This document shows, piece by piece, positions 42,301-51,812 of a stretch of DNA of 64,000 nt. The number at the start of each line of letters is the position of its first letter. Position 1 is the stretch's first letter. The stretch is from contig NZ_CP066831.1 of assembly GCF_016598615.1 (NCBI RefSeq), positions 10,602,001 through 10,666,000 on the forward strand. Direction: 5' to 3'. The notes below the pieces were generated by a model. The model did no database searches. It had not been told where the DNA came from and worked only from the letters and a program-made list of their open reading frames with translations. The translations under genes were made by a program, and so were the position numbers. The DNA comes from Streptomyces liliifuscus (lineage in GTDB: Bacteria; Actinomycetota; Actinomycetes; Streptomycetales; Streptomycetaceae).

Positions 42301-45300
42301 TGCGCCGGGATCATGTACGGCGGCACGATGTCCGACAAGTGTCGGCGCATGTCGCGGGTGTCCGGTCGGTCGGAACGGGACCTTTCGGAACCGGGTCCGT
42401 TGGAACCGGGCCGGTCGGAACCGGGTCTGTTGGAACCGGGCCGGTCGGAACCGGGCCGGTCGGAACCGGGCCCGTTGGAACCGGGCCGGTCGGAATCGGG
42501 CCGGACGGTCACGAACGCCAGCAGCCGCCCCTCGCGCGCGGTCACCGCGGCCCGTGCGATGCCGGGGTGCGTCTGGAGGGCCGCTTCGACCTCTCCCGGC
42601 TCCACCCGGTTCCCGCGGATCTTCACCTGGTCGTCTACACGGCCCAGGAACTCCAGGGTGCCGCCCTCACCACGGCGTACCCGGTCACCGCTGCGATACC
42701 AGCGGCGACCGTCGCGTACGGCGAACGCACGGGCCGTCAGCTCCGGCTCGCCCAGGTAACCAGGTGTCAACCCGACGCCTGAGATGAGCAGTTCGCCGAA
42801 CTCGCCCGGCCCGCACGGGGTGCCGTCGGGGCCGACCACTTGGAGGTCGGTACCGGCGACGGGCCGTCCGATCGGCAGCAGCTGTACGTCGTCGTCGGGG
42901 CGGACGTCGATGACATGACAGGTGGCGTTGATGGTCGCCTCCGTGGGCCCGTACAGGTTGGCGATCCGTGTACCGGCTCCGAACAGGTCGAACCACCGGC
43001 GTACGTGCGCGGCGGGCAGCGCCTCGCCTCCGACGTGCACCCAGCGCAGTGCCGACAGGTCCGGTCGGCCCACCCCGTGTCGCACCTGCTCCTCGGCGGC
43101 CGACAGCAACTGCTCCCACAGCGTCGGCACGGAGCTCCATACGGTGATCCGTGACCGCTCCACGTACGCGAGCAGCAGTTCGGGGTCGCGCCGCAGTTCC
43201 TGCGGCACGGTCATCACGGTGGCGCCGACCAGGAGCGGTGCGAGCAACTGGCGTACGGACGCGTCGAAGCACGGCGACGCCGTCTGGGCCAGGCGGTCCT
43301 GCGGGCCGTAACCGAAGGTGGCGACCGCCCAGTCGAGGTAGTTCTCCATCGCCCGGTGGGTGATGGGGACCGCCTTGGGACGCCCGGTGGATCCTGAGGT
43401 GAAGATGACGTACGCGATCGCCTGTGAGGCCGATGTAGTTGGCGTCGCCTGTGTGGCCGGTGCGGGCTGCGCGATCGGCAGGTCGTCGACCGCCACAGCC
43501 TGAACTCCTCTCAGAGCATTGGCAGTTGACAACGTCGATGCATGGCACACCACGACAGTGGCACCCGTGCGGGCCAGTTGATCAGCCAGCCGTGCCGTGG
43601 GGTGGCCCGCATCCAGTGGGACCCAGCCGGCACCGGCCCGCAGGATGCCCACCACGCCGATCACGGTGTCAGGGCCGGGTTCGGTGAGGAGTCCGACCAG
43701 GTCGCCCGGACGCACACCGAGAGCCCGCAGGCGCGTGGCGAGCAGAGCCGATGCGTGGTCGAGGGCCCCGTAGGTGAGTGTCGTCGTTCCGTCATCGACG
43801 GCGGTTGCCGTGGGCGTCGCGCGGAACCGGTCGAGCAGCCGTGCGACCAGGCGCGAGCCGCTGTCCGATCCGGCGAGAGGCGCGGACGGCACGGCGGAAG
43901 CGGGGGAGGCGAGCACGGCAGGCGCAAGGGCAGGCGCGGGCGGTGCAGGGAGCGCAGACAGCGCGGCCAGTTCCTCCAGTTCCGCGCGGTACTCCCGGTT
44001 CAGACGCGCCACCGTCCCCCGCTCGAAGAGCGGCAGCGGGAAGTTCCACGACATGCGCAGCACAGGGCCGTCCGCCCAGCACAGCAGGCTCAGCCGGGTC
44101 GCGGCCGAGCCGGTGCCCGCGGCGGTCGCCCGCACTTCCACCGGGCAGTCGGCCGCCAGGTGGGCGGGGAAACGGGCGAAACTGAAGCCCGCCGGGCTCG
44201 CCGTGCGAGGGCCGCCGTCGGCACCGGACAACAGCGCGGCCAGGTCAAGGCTGCTCAGATCGGCGTGCCGCTCGCTCTCCAGCCATGCCAGGCGCAGCCG
44301 CGCCGCCAACGCCACGAGCGGCTCCTCCTTGTCCGCCTCGCACAGCAGCGGAAGCGTGTCGGCGAGCGGACCGACAAGCCGGTCCACCCCGTCGAACCGG
44401 TCCTCGCGCCGGGCCCGGGCCACGTTCACGGCGATGTCCCGGCGGCCCGTCCAGCGCACCAGACAGCGCACGTAGGCGGCGAGCAACAGGTGGAACAGCG
44501 ATACGTCATGCGCGGCGGCCAACCGTTCCAGGCCGGTGGTGAGGTCCGAGTCGAGTACGCCGTGGTGTTGCACGAGCGGACCCGACGGGGGTGCGTCGGG
44601 ATCGCCGTCGTACGGCAGCCGCAGCGGTTCGCCCCGCCCGGAAAGGCGCTCCGCCCAGTAACGCCGGGTGTCGTCAGGGCTGTTGGAACCGGGGGAGCAG
44701 TCGCGTGCCGCTGCGTACGTCGCGAAGTCCAGCGACGGCGGAAGCAGTTGGGGGCGTTCTCCGCGCCAGAGCGAGGTGTACAGGGCCCACAGGTCTTCGG
44801 CCAGGACGTTGAGGCTGTACCCGTCCGCCGCCACGTGATGGACCACCAGCAGCAGATGCGCGAGGTTCGGTTCCTGACTGAGTACGACGGCCCGCACCGG
44901 CGGTTCGACGGTCAGGTCGAAGGGCCGGTTGCACAGGGCCGATTCGACGTCCGCCACGCTCTGGGCAGACCCCTCGCGCACCTCGTACCAGGTCTGCAGG
45001 GGCATCGTCGGTGCCAACCGCTGCATTGGCGTGGCGCCCGCGTCGTCGATACGCAGCCGCAGCATGCCGTGCCGCTCGGCCAACGCTGTCAACGCCCGGC
45101 CCAGGACATGGGTGTCCAGCGGGCCGCGGATCGTCAGGCGCAGATGGCCACGGGCCGGGACGTCCGGATGCAGTCGGCTGCTGGTGTACAGGGCCAGTTG
45201 TACGGGGGTGAGGGCGAAGGGAGTGCGGTCGTCCGCCGCAGACGGAAGCGGGGCACGGCGCGAGCTCAGGCCCGCCTCAACGGCATCGGAATCGGCATCA

Positions 45301-48300
45301 ACATCTGCACCCGCTCCGGACACGGTCTGCGTGTCGATGTGGGCGGCCAGCTCGCGCACGGTCCGGTACTCGAAGAAGAGCGTGGTGGGCCATGGCCGTC
45401 CCGTCCTGCGCTCCAGGCGTTTCACGAGGTCGACGGCGCCCAGCGAGTCCAGCCCGAGCGACAGGAACGGGGCGTCGTTGTCGACGGCCGACGCCGGTAC
45501 GCCCAGGGACTGCGCGAGCAGTTCCCGGAGCACGGAAGCGGAGCCGGAGCCGTCGCCGGAGCCGCAGTCAGTGTCGGTACGGGAGCTGGAGAAGGACGTC
45601 GGCCCCTCCGCGCCGGAGGGCTGAGGTACCGCCGCTGAAGCGGACTGCGGCGGCGGTATCACCGCAGGCCGCCCCGGCGAGTCGGCAAGGACCGGCCCCC
45701 GCACGGACGTCAGATCGGCGAGTACCAGTTGCGCCGCGTCCGTGTCGCACGCCGACCGCAGCGCGGACAGTGCGGGCGCGGTCGCCAGCGGCTGACTCCC
45801 GGCGCGCGGGAGGCCCCCGACGCCGAGCGAGGAGGCGAACGGCGAGGTGAACGACGACGCGAGCGACGAGGCGAGTCCCGTCTCGGCGAACGGCCCGAGG
45901 TTCACCGACAGCCAAGCCCGTCCGGCCCGCCGCTCGGCGGCGGCGAAGGAGTCGAGGAAGGCGTTCGCGGCCGCGTAGACGCCCAGCGCCCCGGCCAGTC
46001 CGGGCAGCACCGAGGACACGGAGGAGAACGCGACACACACCCCGGGACGCTGCCCGTGCCGGTGCAGTGCCTCCGACAGGAGCATCGTGCCGAGCGTCTT
46101 GGCCTGAAGCGCGTCCACCGCTTCCTGTACGTCCGTTGCGCGCAGGCTCCCGGGGCGCACCACTCCGGCCGCGTGGAAGACCCCGTCCAGCGGGGGCAGT
46201 TCGGCGACGAGCTTGTCGACATCGTCCTGCGCCGCGAGGTCGGCCGGGTGGTAGCGGGCATCCGCGCCGAGCTCCGCGAGTTCATCCACCAACCCCTCGG
46301 GCGGCTGCGGAGAACGGCCTGTGAGGATGACCACCGGCCGCCCACGGCCGGCGAGGTCCCGGGCCAGGGTGGAACCGATGCCCCCGCAGCCGCCCGTGAT
46401 CAGAAAGGTGCCGTCGGCGGGCAGTCGCTCCCGTCCGCGCGGCGTCTCGGCGGGTTCCGGGACGACGGTCCGTACGAACCGCCGCCCGTCCCGCCAGGCG
46501 ACCACCCCGGCCGCCTGCGGCGCAGCAACCTCGGCGAGGACGGCCCGGAGCCGTTGCCCGGCGTCGTCGAACGACGCCAGGTCGACCCAGTTCGCCACCA
46601 CTCCGGGGAACTCCTCGGGCACGGCCAGAGCGAGGCCACCCACCACGGCCTGAGCCGGGTCCGAACGCTCGGAGCCGTGTCCGGTGACGTGCACGTCCTC
46701 GGTCACGACCAACAGACGGCCGGCTCCGACCCGGTCGAGCAGCGCGAGCGCCTCCCGGAACGCCGTAACCCACCGACGCTGCAGCAACTCGAACTCGGCA
46801 GCCGCCGTCCCGTGCTTGGCCGACCCGGCGACCAGAACCACCGTCTGCGCCGCAGCCACTCCGGCGTCCGTGATCGCCTCCACACCCCGCCCCGCGAGCT
46901 GCTCCGCGAGCGCGCGCGCCGCCGTCCCGTCCGGGCCGGTCACCAGCACGGGTCCGACGGGAGCGCCGTCGACCAGGGGCGCCGCCTGCCACGTGACGCG
47001 GTGCAGCAGCCCATGCGCCGAGCTGTCGGGCAGGACCCCGTGTGCTGCGGTGTCGGGCAGGGCCCCGTGCGCCGCGGTGCCGGACACGAGCCCGAGCGCC
47101 GCCGCGCCGTCGGGCCAGTACCGCCGCCGCTGATAGGGGTAGGGCGGCAGCGGCACACGCCGACGGCCCGCGTCGAGCGCCGTACGGTCCAGCCTCACAC
47201 CCCGCGCCCACAGGTGCCCCACCGTCTCCAGCAACTCCCGAGCCCCGCCCGGGATACCGCCCTCGGCGGCCTCGGCGCCCCCGGCGGCCCCGGTACGGTC
47301 CGGCTCCCCGGGCGCGGACACGACGAGCACACGACCGCCGTCCGTGCCGTCGGCCCGGTGATGGGCTGCCGCCGCGCGGATCGGTCCCGCGAGGTTCTCG
47401 TCCGGCCCGAGTTCGACGAAGGTGTCGTAGCCCTCATCCAGCAGCCGTGCCACGGCCCGGCCGAACAGCACCGGCCGCAGGGCGTGTTGGCGCAAGTGGT
47501 CCGGGTCCATGCGCGGCTGCCACTCGGCGGTGAGCGTGCTCATCACGGGCAGGTCGGCAGCGCCGGCGTCCAGAGTGCGTGCCGCCTCGACCAGGGACTG
47601 CGCGACCGGCTCCATGAGCGGTGAGTGAAACGCGTGCGACACCCGCAGAGGGCGCACCGCCGCTCCCAGCCCGGCGAGCTTCTCCGCCGCCCGCTCGACC
47701 GCGTCGGGGTCGCCGGAGATCACCAGTCGCCCGGGACCGTTGTACGCGGCCACCGCGAGCTCGCCCGGCGCTGCGGCCACCAGGGCCGCCACGTCCTGTT
47801 CGGCGGCTCCCCGTACGGCCAGCATCGCGCCCGGTGCGGTCAACGTGCCCATGAGCCGCCCGCGTTCCGCCGCGAACCCCACCGCGTCGGCAAGCGACAG
47901 CGCGCCACCGACACAGGCGGCCGCCAGCTCGCCGACGCTGTGTCCGACGAGTGCGTCGGGCCGTACACCCCAGGCCATCAACTGCCGGGCGAGGGCCACC
48001 CCGTGGGCGACCAGCAGCGGCTGCGCCACCTCGGTGGCGGCCTGCGCCCGCGGATCCACCTCCGGGTCCACGCACCAGGACGTCAACTGCCGCCCGTGTA
48101 CGGCGCCGACGCGGGCGGACGCCTCGTCGAGCGTGTCGCGATAGACCCGTGCCGTCGCGTACAACGCCCTGCCCTGGCCCGGCCGCAGAGCGCCCTGGCC
48201 GGGAAAGACGAAGACGTTCCGCGGCCGGTTCGCCACCGTCCCGGTGACCATTCCCGGCAGCTGGCCGTCACCCGCGGCGAGCGCATCGGCGAGCCGCTCC

Positions 48301-51300
48301 CGGAGGTCCCCGTCGGCCACGACGGCGAGCCGGTGCGGTCCCTCGTCCCGTGCCACGGCCGCCGCCAGACAGATGTCACCTTCCGCGAGTTCCGGGTGGT
48401 CGCGCAGATGGTCCGCGAGACGGGAGGTCCAGGCGGCCAGACCGTCCGCACTGCGCGCGGAAAGGGTCAGCAGGTGCGGCCCGCTTCCCGCGCGCGCCGC
48501 AGCGGCAGATTCAGGGGTCGGCGGTGCCTGTTCCAGGACCGCGTGCGCGTTCGTGCCGCCGAAGCCGAAGGCGTTGATGCCCGCCCTGCGGGGACCGTGC
48601 GACTCCCAGTCGGTCAGTTCGGTGACCAGGGCGAACCCGGACCGCTCGACCGCGGGGGAGGGCGAGGCGTTGTGCAGGGAGGCCGGAAGGCGGCCCTGCC
48701 CGAGGGCCAGCACCACCTTGACCAGGGAGGGCAGGGCGGCCGAGTTCAGCAGGTGTCCGACATTCGTCTTCACCGAGCCGAGCAGCCGCGGCCGACCGTC
48801 CGGACTGACCGGGAAGGCCTGCGCGAGTGACCGAAGTTCGATCGGGTCGCCGACGGCCGTACCCGTCCCGTGAGCCTCGACATACGTCACCGTCCGGGGA
48901 TCGACGCCGCAGATCTCGTACGCCCGGCCGATCGCCTCGTGCTGCCGCTGCGGATTGGGTGCCATCAGGCTCAGGGAGGTGCCGTCGTTGTTGACTGCGG
49001 TGCCGCGTACGACGGCCAGGATCTCGTCGTTGTCGCGGCCGGCTGCCTCAAGTGGCCGCAGGACAAGGGCAGCTCCGCCCTCGCCGGGTACGAACCCGTC
49101 TGCCGCTGTGCTGAAGGCGCGGCTGCGGCCGGTCGGTGACAGGGCCTGTGCCGACTCCAGTGCCTGGTACCCGTCGGGCGTGAGGTGGAGGTTGACGCCG
49201 CCGACCACGGCGAGGTCGCACTCCCCGTCCGCGAGGCTGCGCCGGGCCAGGTGCAGTGCCACCAGACCCGACGAGCACGCGGTGTCCACGGCGAGCGCCG
49301 GCCCGTCGAGGTCGAGGCAGTGCGCGACACGGGCGGCGACCAGGTTGGGCAGGTTCCCGGTCAGTGCCGTGGCCGCGGGTGCCGTACCGGCCGGGGCCGA
49401 TTCGGCGAGGATCTGCCGGTAGCCGCTGTCTCCGACGGCGGCGAAGACGCCGACGCGCAGGCCGCGGCGGCGGCTTCCGGCGTAGCCCGCCCGTTCCAGT
49501 GCCTCGTGGGCGAGTTCGAGGAAGATCCGTGCCTGCGGGTCGAGGGTGCGGGCCTCCTCGTCGCCGATGCCGAAGTGCCCGGCGTCGAAGGCGGCCGGGT
49601 CGTCGAGGAAGGACCCCCAGCGTCCGCTTGAGCCGCCGGGGGATGCCTGCTCGCCCGCCTGTGTCGGGAGCGTGCCGCCCCACCGTCCCGGCGGCACCGT
49701 GGTGACAGCGTCCCGCCCGGCGGCCAGCAGGTCCCAGAACTCCTCCGGCGTGTTCGCGCCGGGGAACCGGCAGGCCATCGCGACGATCGCCGTCCCGGCT
49801 GCGCCGACGCGGGCGGGCACCGTCCCCTGTCCATCGGCCCCCTGTCCATCGGCGGCGTACGACCGTCGACCTGACGAATCGTCAACTGTCGCCAGCAGCT
49901 GGTCGGTGAGCGCGTTGACGGTGTCGTTGCGCATCACGGCCGGAGCGAGGGTGACATCCAGGGCATGCTCCAGTTCGGCGAGCACTTCCATGGCCTTGAG
50001 CGAGGTGCCGCCCAGATCGGTGAACCGGTCCCGGTCCGTGAAGGACGCCTCGGGTCGTGCAAGTACTCGTGCCCACACGTCGCGCACCAGCTGCCGCACG
50101 TCGGCGCGCGAACGGGGTGGAGCCGATCGCCGTACGTCGTCAGGTTGCCGCGGCCCACCCGTCGCTTCGCCAGGGCCGGACGAGGCCGCGGGCCGGTACG
50201 ACCCCACCTCGAAGCGGGCCCGCATCCGCTGCCGCTGCAGCTTGCCGCTCGTGGTGCGGGGGAAGGCCGACGGCGGGAGAGCGAGGACGTGCACGTCGTC
50301 GTGGCCCAGTGCGCCACGAACCCGCCGCGCGACCTGGTCCAGCACATCCGTCGCGGTGTGCGGCGGGCGGCTCCAGGACACGAACACCACCACGCGCTCG
50401 CTCCCGGTCACCGGGTCGGTCGAGCCGACAACGGCCGTGATGCCACCAGGCAGCCCGGGCGTCGCGGCCGCCACCTCCTCCATGTCCGGGGCGTGGAAGG
50501 TGCGGCCGTTGAGGAAGAGGACATCCTTGTGCCGGCCGCTGACACACAGTCGGCCGTCCCGCAGGAAGCCGAGGTCACCGGTGCGCAGCCAGCCGTCCGC
50601 GAAGGTCTGCGCGGTCGGCTCGGGAAGGCGGTGATAGCCACGCGCGATCTGCGGGCCGCTGACCTCGATGTGACCCACCCGGCGGTCACCCAGCGGCCGG
50701 CCTGCCTCGTCGGTGATCCGCACCGCGCAGCCGGGCACAGGTACGCCGACGTCCATCACTTCCACGGCGTCGCCGCCAGGCTCCCGTTCCACCGCGCGGC
50801 CACGGCTGAGAGCGGCCCGGTCCAGTGCCACGGGCGCCGCCACTTCGCCGGGCGGCGGGAAGGTGACGGCCAGCGTCGCCTCGGCGAGCCCGTAGACGGG
50901 CGTGGCCGCGCGAGGGTCCAGTCCGGTCGGCTCCATCCTGGCCGCGAAATCCCGCCACACCGTCGCCGAGATCGGTTCGGCCCCGACCAGCATCAGTCGT
51001 ACCGGGCTCAGGTCCACAGCCGCGAGTACCTCGTCGGGGACCCGGCGGACGGTCAGGGCCAACGCGAAGTTGGCGGCCGACAACACCGTGGCCCGATGCG
51101 CGGCGGCCACGTCGAACCACAGCCGCGGCGACTTCGCGAACGACAGGGGACCGATCTTCACCTGCTTCGCCCGCACGGAGAGTGGCGCCAGATGGGTGCC
51201 GATGAGACCCATGTCGTGGAAGTAGGGCATCCAACTGACCACGACATCCTGCTCGTTGAGCCCGGAGGCGGCGGCCATCTGCCGCAGGTTCGCCACGACC

Positions 51301-51812
51301 GCCGCGTGCGTCAGCTCAACCCCCTTGGGAGACCCGGTACTTCCGGAGGAGAACTGCAGGAAGGCCAGATCGTCCGGGCCCGGCATGACAGGCGCGACCG
51401 GTTCGGCGCACTCCCGCAGTGTCTCCAGCCGCAACATCCTTGCGCTGTCGGGCAGTTCGGCGGCGACCCCCGCACAGGCCGCGTCCACCACGACGGGCGG
51501 ACGGCCGAGGTGTTCCCACACCGGGGCGACCCGCCGCGCGTCGGGCGCGAGCGGCACCGGCACCAGTCCGGCGGCGAGCGCGCCCCAGAACATCGGCTGG
51601 AAGTCCTCGCTGCGGTCCGCCAGCAGCGGCACGCAGGTGCCGGGCTCGACGCCCGCGCCGCGATAACCGCCCGCGACGCGCAGGGACTCGTCGAGCAACT
51701 CCCGGTACGTGACCGTCAGTTCGCTGCCGTCGCCACGGACATGTACGACGACCTGCTCAGGGGCCTGGCGGGCTGCGTCCAGCAGTACGTCGAACAGCGA
51801 TGCAGTCTTCAT
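39363..51812 (-). CDS. Single-protein hybrid PKS-NRPS: FAAL-ACP-KS-AT-KR-ACP-C-A-PCP-C-AAR-like reductase
   Basis: 4149 residues from ATG 51812. Domains (approximate): FAAL 10-540 (FSSGSTGSPKGVELTH, SWMPYFHDMGLIG); ACP 565-640 (LGGTSL); KS 670-1095 with Cys846 in DTACSSG, EAHGTGT and KTNVGH; AT 1200-1500 with GHSVGE and HAFHSP, the malonyl-CoA type; KR 1795-1970 with GGCGGIGSTLA and YAAAN, complete; ACP 2090-2160 (GLDSL); C 2200-2620 (HHVAADG); A 2660-3200 (IFTSGSTGRPKAV, YGPTEATIN, GTGKVDR); PCP 3225-3295 (GGDSM); second C 3325-3770 (HHLIGDG); C-terminal 3775-4149 resembling cyanobacterial acyl-ACP reductase, with Rossmann GLGSIGSS near 3930 and Cys4088. No DH, ER, thioesterase or MbtH is seen. 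Predicted chain: fatty acid, one malonate extension, beta-ketoreduction, one amino acid. A 15-bp minisatellite lies inside the A domain. Divergent from a small unknown gene; the ribosome site is weak. Confidence 0.93.
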   Translation of the reverse strand: MKTASLFDVLLDAARQAPEQVVVHVRGDGSELTVTYRELLDESLRVAGGYRGAGVEPGTCVPLLADRSEDFQPMFWGALAAGLVPVPLAPDARRVAPVWEHLGRPPVVVDAACAGVAAELPDSARMLRLETLRECAEPVAPVMPGPDDLAFLQFSSGSTGSPKGVELTHAAVVANLRQMAAASGLNEQDVVVSWMPYFHDMGLIGTHLAPLSVRAKQVKIGPLSFAKSPRLWFDVAAAHRATVLSAANFALALTVRRVPDEVLAAVDLSPVRLMLVGAEPISATVWRDFAARMEPTGLDPRAATPVYGLAEATLAVTFPPPGEVAAPVALDRAALSRGRAVEREPGGDAVEVMDVGVPVPGCAVRITDEAGRPLGDRRVGHIEVSGPQIARGYHRLPEPTAQTFADGWLRTGDLGFLRDGRLCVSGRHKDVLFLNGRTFHAPDMEEVAAATPGLPGGITAVVGSTDPVTGSERVVVFVSWSRPPHTATDVLDQVARRVRGALGHDDVHVLALPPSAFPRTTSGKLQRQRMRARFEVGSYRPAASSGPGEATGGPRQPDDVRRSAPPRSRADVRQLVRDVWARVLARPEASFTDRDRFTDLGGTSLKAMEVLAELEHALDVTLAPAVMRNDTVNALTDQLLATVDDSSGRRSYAADGQGADGQGTVPARVGAAGTAIVAMACRFPGANTPEEFWDLLAAGRDAVTTVPPGRWGGTLPTQAGEQASPGGSSGRWGSFLDDPAAFDAGHFGIGDEEARTLDPQARIFLELAHEALERAGYAGSRRRGLRVGVFAAVGDSGYRQILAESAPAGTAPAATALTGNLPNLVAARVAHCLDLDGPALAVDTACSSGLVALHLARRSLADGECDLAVVGGVNLHLTPDGYQALESAQALSPTGRSRAFSTAADGFVPGEGGAALVLRPLEAAGRDNDEILAVVRGTAVNNDGTSLSLMAPNPQRQHEAIGRAYEICGVDPRTVTYVEAHGTGTAVGDPIELRSLAQAFPVSPDGRPRLLGSVKTNVGHLLNSAALPSLVKVVLALGQGRLPASLHNASPSPAVERSGFALVTELTDWESHGPRRAGINAFGFGGTNAHAVLEQAPPTPESAAAARAGSGPHLLTLSARSADGLAAWTSRLADHLRDHPELAEGDICLAAAVARDEGPHRLAVVADGDLRERLADALAAGDGQLPGMVTGTVANRPRNVFVFPGQGALRPGQGRALYATARVYRDTLDEASARVGAVHGRQLTSWCVDPEVDPRAQAATEVAQPLLVAHGVALARQLMAWGVRPDALVGHSVGELAAACVGGALSLADAVGFAAERGRLMGTLTAPGAMLAVRGAAEQDVAALVAAAPGELAVAAYNGPGRLVISGDPDAVERAAEKLAGLGAAVRPLRVSHAFHSPLMEPVAQSLVEAARTLDAGAADLPVMSTLTAEWQPRMDPDHLRQHALRPVLFGRAVARLLDEGYDTFVELGPDENLAGPIRAAAAHHRADGTDGGRVLVVSAPGEPDRTGAAGGAEAAEGGIPGGARELLETVGHLWARGVRLDRTALDAGRRRVPLPPYPYQRRRYWPDGAAALGLVSGTAAHGALPDTAAHGVLPDSSAHGLLHRVTWQAAPLVDGAPVGPVLVTGPDGTAARALAEQLAGRGVEAITDAGVAAAQTVVLVAGSAKHGTAAAEFELLQRRWVTAFREALALLDRVGAGRLLVVTEDVHVTGHGSERSDPAQAVVGGLALAVPEEFPGVVANWVDLASFDDAGQRLRAVLAEVAAPQAAGVVAWRDGRRFVRTVVPEPAETPRGRERLPADGTFLITGGCGGIGSTLARDLAGRGRPVVILTGRSPQPPEGLVDELAELGADARYHPADLAAQDDVDKLVAELPPLDGVFHAAGVVRPGSLRATDVQEAVDALQAKTLGTMLLSEALHRHGQRPGVCVAFSSVSSVLPGLAGALGVYAAANAFLDSFAAAERRAGRAWLSVNLGPFAETGLASSLASSFTSPFASSLGVGGLPRAGSQPLATAPALSALRSACDTDAAQLVLADLTSVRGPVLADSPGRPAVIPPPQSASAAVPQPSGAEGPTSFSSSRTDTDCGSGDGSGSASVLRELLAQSLGVPASAVDNDAPFLSLGLDSLGAVDLVKRLERRTGRPWPTTLFFEYRTVRELAAHIDTQTVSGAGADVDADSDAVEAGLSSRRAPLPSAADDRTPFALTPVQLALYTSSRLHPDVPARGHLRLTIRGPLDTHVLGRALTALAERHGMLRLRIDDAGATPMQRLAPTMPLQTWYEVREGSAQSVADVESALCNRPFDLTVEPPVRAVVLSQEPNLAHLLLVVHHVAADGYSLNVLAEDLWALYTSLWRGERPQLLPPSLDFATYAAARDCSPGSNSPDDTRRYWAERLSGRGEPLRLPYDGDPDAPPSGPLVQHHGVLDSDLTTGLERLAAAHDVSLFHLLLAAYVRCLVRWTGRRDIAVNVARARREDRFDGVDRLVGPLADTLPLLCEADKEEPLVALAARLRLAWLESERHADLSSLDLAALLSGADGGPRTASPAGFSFARFPAHLAADCPVEVRATAAGTGSAATRLSLLCWADGPVLRMSWNFPLPLFERGTVARLNREYRAELEELAALSALPAPPAPALAPAVLASPASAVPSAPLAGSDSGSRLVARLLDRFRATPTATAVDDGTTTLTYGALDHASALLATRLRALGVRPGDLVGLLTEPGPDTVIGVVGILRAGAGWVPLDAGHPTARLADQLARTGATVVVCHASTLSTANALRGVQAVAVDDLPIAQPAPATQATPTTSASQAIAYVIFTSGSTGRPKAVPITHRAMENYLDWAVATFGYGPQDRLAQTASPCFDASVRQLLAPLLVGATVMTVPQELRRDPELLLAYVERSRITVWSSVPTLWEQLLSAAEEQVRHGVGRPDLSALRWVHVGGEALPAAHVRRWFDLFGAGTRIANLYGPTEATINATCHVIDVRPDDDVQLLPIGRPVAGTDLQVVGPDGTPCGPGEFGELLISGVGLTPGYLGEPELTARAFAVRDGRRWYRSGDRVRRGEGGTLEFLGRVDDQVKIRGNRVEPGEVEAALQTHPGIARAAVTAREGRLLAFVTVRPDSDRPGSNGPGSDRPGSDRPGSNRPGSDRPGSNGPGSERSRSDRPDTRDMRRHLSDIVPPYMIPAHITVVDALPLTGTGKVDRRALADRATAPVGRAGRASAALSIAVGRGTPPATPTERRLAAIWSELLDVGPVCREDDFFDLGGDSMLVLQVFARLGEQEGPLPRPTAIYRHRTLAALAAVVDTAVNTAVDAGAGQPCGSGTGTATAARSRSAGDDHTAPFPLTPGQRGFLLAEELSPGGSAWLARLRLSGPLDQDVFQAAVDLLVERHAMLRTVFPSGARPPVQQELPRSLRLPVVFETLRDPGDVDERAAAEAGRRFEPWTWPLLRLRVLTLAPHEHVLLVHAHHLIGDGYSAALLMQELTDAYDLLTADRTAELSTPRATFRDHCLLLAEATVETGAESEAGAGTGSGSTPNAAERRTRLSAPYRPPVLRAPNHADGSSCTTGGATPAFHSAEFTLDASRTAALRALAAEAGATLYAPLLTAYYQQLAEATGQADLILGLAVSGRDRPLPDVHRIFGPFAAAVPIRPRGAAGPEPTQGHFADALRRIVAEAEEARTHEDVLPRHANGLPLTSQFFFTFLDFSALAAPSGGTLTVSWEDADSAFAPPSTATDVFMAVRPDGDGLRVTLRGSARAFSPPALDGFADSIRARLARASSPATVVRRQRPRETMDAALVGYLPAPDHLARLAGLPEGALPRAELRSMLFPDGGPRLLETVETPLGRSGFVCVPLFADELGRDPGLVRHAGRAVSLASSLGARCVSLAGMIPSLTGYGFDVLSCVEGTAAVTTGHAATVVSVVKTVQAALDATGRHLADLDVAFVGLGSIGSSSMELLLSGATRPPRRLMLCDVRGSGPRLTELARNLRERGLADEIEVVESRQALPDAVYGADLLVTAVSGSSAVLDVDRLRPGTTVIDDSFPHCFDTARALARMREQQDVLVLGGGLLHIGRTRREPAEGLPAAAAAGYLAQPWIEDTLASCRTESLLHSTLPELPLVHGLVDQETAHAYAQAVDRAEVTAAPLHLLGHVVGADMAAGVPRER
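42372..42506 (-). repeat. 15-bp minisatellite inside the adenylation domain
   Basis: About nine units of GGAACCGGGCCGGTC (with variants ending CCGTT) encode a repeated (S)DRPG/NGPG pentapeptide at residues about 3103-3148, between adenylation motifs A8/A9 and A10. The 15-bp unit keeps the frame. Confidence 0.85.

Noticed and set aside
39363..51812. Protease-inhibitor aldehyde paired with the nearby M4 protease
   Set aside because: Peptide aldehydes typically hit Ser/Cys proteases and the proteasome, not M4 zinc enzymes. Adjacency alone is weak.
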